From the NCBI GenBank assembly GCA_949358305.1, contig OX442314.1:11711060-11775059 (forward strand): a stretch of 64,000 nucleotides of DNA. The letters run 5' to 3'. This stretch comes from Strigamia acuminata (taxonomy: Eukaryota; Arthropoda; Chilopoda; Geophilomorpha; Linotaeniidae). Below the pieces are notes generated by a model. That model searched no databases. It had not been told where the DNA came from and saw only the letters and a list, made by a program, of their open reading frames with translations. A program made the position numbers and the translations under genes. This document shows, piece by piece, positions 61,619 to 64,000 of this stretch. The number at the start of each line of letters is the position of its first letter. Positions within the stretch are counted from its first letter, which is position 1.

Positions 61619-63855
61619 TCATCCTGTAACTGGTTCGTCGCATTCAGGAGGATTAACATTACCAAACAAAAGGTTGTATTCCGTGAGGATTGATAATACA
61701 AGAAACAAACAATAAAGTGCCAATAAATTCTTCCCCAATTGCGGACTTAACTGCCACTGTCTGAAGTGAATGACCATTAACTGCAGAGACAAAAACAATT
61801 TAGGTTTAAAACACAGCAAAAACATGATACATATCGCCAGAATGACTAATTCACACTAATACTCTAAGCCGATACAACGTTGTCCTAATTCAAGTGTATC
61901 ACTGGTGTAGCGGCACAAAAAAAGTAGCCCGTGACACCAGAATTGTAATCAAAAAATAAAAAAACAGCAGGTTTAGCAAATTAAATAAATATTTTATTAC
62001 CAAATAAATAAAATCTATCATTCTCATCACTTATTACCCTAAAATTAATTAGAATTAAACAGAACTACTTTTCCGCGTAGTAGAGCACACTCCACAGTTA
62101 GGCTTAATACGGCTTGAATTAGGACAACGTTGTATCGGCTCAGAGTATAACTGCAATATAATACAATGATACTGTCGAGGTCTAGTCTATTGTACTAACA
62201 TATGCAATATTTTACCAATTAAACACCAAGAATAGTTACCAATATGGACATAATAAGGAAAACCAATGTCGGAAATATGTTGATTCAATACTAGTGATAT
62301 AGGCCAATACAAAACCAATAAAACGTATGTTGGCCACACTTTGGAAGTCCATTCACCACTTGTGGCAATTCGCTACTAGGTTGCCCATCTTGGTATTAGA
62401 CTACAAAGCAATAATTTCTTGCAACAGAAACCCCCTTAAAGCCTTTTATTCAACTTGATGGGTTCACTCAGTGCCTTAACATGGCAACTACTGAAACAAC
62501 ACAACCCAGCCCCACTTTCTCATATCTTTACTAGGAACATAATGCCACCACTTTGTTTAGAAGCATTGTCAACAAGTCTCTAAGTGCACAGCGCATCTCA
62601 CTTGAAAGATAAGACACACCTACAGTTTGTGCCAGATATCTTGATATCAAATTCAAATGCGTCCCAAATTTCAGTTTCACTTGTGGTTTTGGCAGTATTC
62701 TATTAGGTTGAATAAAATAAAATAAATAAACAAAATATCTGACATTTTTGACATATTTGATAAGTATTGATCCAATGCTGCGTACCGTAAATGCTCTAAT
62801 AGAACGCCGGTGTTCTATTGACAGAACTTAGATTTTCACCACCATTTTCTAGTGTTCTTTATTAATTTAGAAATTTTTTTTAGTCGTTTTGTTCAATTTA
62901 GATATTGAATTCAGTCATTTTGGTTAATTTAGACTCGCATTGTGAAGAATACCGCGTTGAATGGGTACCATTAAATGGGTATTGATCGGCTTGATAGGCC
63001 CATTTGTATTAGCTATGCCACTTTAATTTGTATTGGACTTTATGTAGGACAAGTGAAGACAGCACTCCTCTTTAGAAGCCAACATCACTATTCAATTATA
63101 TTACCCCATGCAACCAAGAGGAAGAAATAAAGCAATCGATACGATGTCAGGACTGTCCTTTGCATGTTAAATAACCCATGACAATGTTCATCTGACAGAC
63201 GAAATTTCCGGACAGGTGGTAATACTTCCCTCCATAACTCCATTTAATCTTTGTGTTTGGCATTAAGCCTAGTTTTCACATCAGGATTGCCAATAAACCT
63301 CCATTTTAAATCATGTCAAAACCATTAAACTCGGCTTCGCAGCCTGCATACAAATGCACAGTCACTGTATTCTACAGTCGATTAGAAGCTTTTGTCTAAT
63401 TCAACACTAAATGTTCTAGCCTCATTCTCACTCGATAAACGACAAATCTGTTAAACGCTTAGTCATTAAGTGCAAGCTAGGCTAATGCTTGGCAGGTGCT
63501 TGGTCACTAAGCACAAGCTAATGAGTTAAACTCCCACAATCTCAGCCCGGTATCTTGATGCCAAATTCAAACCCTAAATTCCATTTGTAACTCAGAAAAA
63601 TTGACTCACCATTAATGCTATGGACAGAAAAAGCAGCACAACATTGTACCACATGCCTTCACTATTGATATACACCTATAAAAATGTAAAAAAAAAATTA
63701 CATCATTTAATTGTTCATTCAATTAGTTTTCATTCTATTAACCCCAGTTCCTGGCATCACTATAGTAGTTTGTAAAAACCAAGGTAAAGCTAGGCCTATA
63801 AGAATGTCAAACACATTGCTGCCAATGGAATTTGATACCGCCATATCTGCTTGAC
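61619..63855 (-). CDS. K+-dependent Na+/Ca2+ exchanger (SLC24/NCKX), last three exons
   Basis: Three minus-strand exons are visible: 63,855-63,743, 63,675-63,610 and 61,780-61,619; the 5' part lies beyond the right edge. The protein exchanges Na+ for Ca2+ plus K+ across the plasma membrane. The first exon holds the second alpha repeat ([19 protein letters not shown], then LALPWFLQT) with the acidic residue and Asn/Ser positions for ion binding. The next codes for a membrane helix ([14 protein letters not shown]). The last has [14 protein letters not shown], a final helix ([21 protein letters not shown]) and a short tail to a stop. The alpha-repeat sequence is closer to the NCKX3/4 type as far as I can recall. 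Frames of all three exons are consistent. The last intron is about 1.8 kb and carries two repeat elements. Confidence 0.9.
61859..62148. mobile_element. MITE with 36-bp terminal inverted repeats in an NCKX intron
   Basis: The left end ATACTCTAAGCCGATACAAC (continuing to 61,894) is repeated inverted at 62,113-62,148 with a single mismatch over 36 bp. The target duplication is ambiguous (TA or 3 bp). The interior has no coding capacity but contains a second inverted pair (CTGGTGTAGC / GTGACACCAG). Confidence 0.85.
62783..62941 (+). repeat. Second copy of the dispersed repeat seen at 16,563-16,960
   Basis: It shares TAATAGAACGCCGGTGTTCT, ATTGACAGAAC and TTTAGTCGTTTTGTTCAATT with the first copy. 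It has only about two diverged tail units instead of about eight. It lies inside the last NCKX intron. Confidence 0.75.
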
Positions 63856-64000
63856 CTAAAAATTAACATCGCACAAAAAAAATTGTTACACAAAGTCTGC
63901 TAAATACTACCGTATTACCCCGCTATAGAGCTCTAAAATACAAATTTGACCAGATCTGGGGATCTGATTGGCCAGTCCTTTTTATGGCATGTCGTAAAAG
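63856..64000. other. NCKX intron reaching the right edge
   Basis: No further exon can be seen before the window ends. The next 5' exon must end with a single base of a split codon, since the exon at 63,855 begins in phase 1. Confidence 0.5.

Overview
This is a eukaryotic nuclear window. Genes are split by many short introns (mostly 45-70 bp, GT..AG), the non-coding DNA is AT-rich, and there are many small non-autonomous DNA transposons. Protein sequences and the compact gene style fit an insect, possibly a beetle; that placement is inference, since no search could be run. Exon joins given here were read by eye from splice dinucleotides, reading frame and family similarity.

Region 1-26,000 holds no gene I can support. 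It contains transposon relics (hAT-like elements with 8-bp target duplications, pogo-like elements ending in TA, a three-copy family with an SacII palindrome near each end), several AT-rich tandem arrays, and GC-richer unique patches (about 1,190-1,530, 4,020-4,700, 7,130-7,520, 12,710-13,320, 17,160-17,520, 23,700-24,260) that look like possible regulatory DNA.

Region 26,000-59,350 is gene-dense. In order: a MacroD-type ADP-ribose hydrolase (+), a LAMP-family lysosomal membrane glycoprotein (+), a group II p21-activated kinase (-), an unrecognised 701-residue protein (-), an unrecognised 213-residue coiled-coil protein (-), proteasome activator PA200/PSME4 (-), two tandem acylphosphatases (+), eIF3k (-), a cystatin (+), an unrecognised 277-residue protein (+), a trihelix/MADF-like DNA-binding protein (-), an APMAP/strictosidine-synthase-like protein (+) and the branched-chain keto acid dehydrogenase E1 alpha subunit (-). 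Most are housekeeping genes packed as divergent or tail-to-tail pairs. They share no single pathway.

Region 59,350-64,000 holds further transposon relics and, on the minus strand, the last three exons of a K+-dependent Na+/Ca2+ exchanger (SLC24/NCKX) whose 5' part lies beyond the right edge.

Points worth a second look: (1) the tandem arrays have periods of about 10, 20-21, 31, 41, 52 and 62 bp, close to whole DNA helical turns, with A/T tracts about 10 bp apart, suggesting intrinsically curved DNA; (2) the second acylphosphatase lacks the catalytic arginine; (3) PSME4 has a frame-neutral 102-bp extra exon absent from the vertebrate protein; (4) a 701-residue protein has a conserved-looking C-terminal module I cannot name; (5) a nested transposon mosaic lies at 20,254-20,968.
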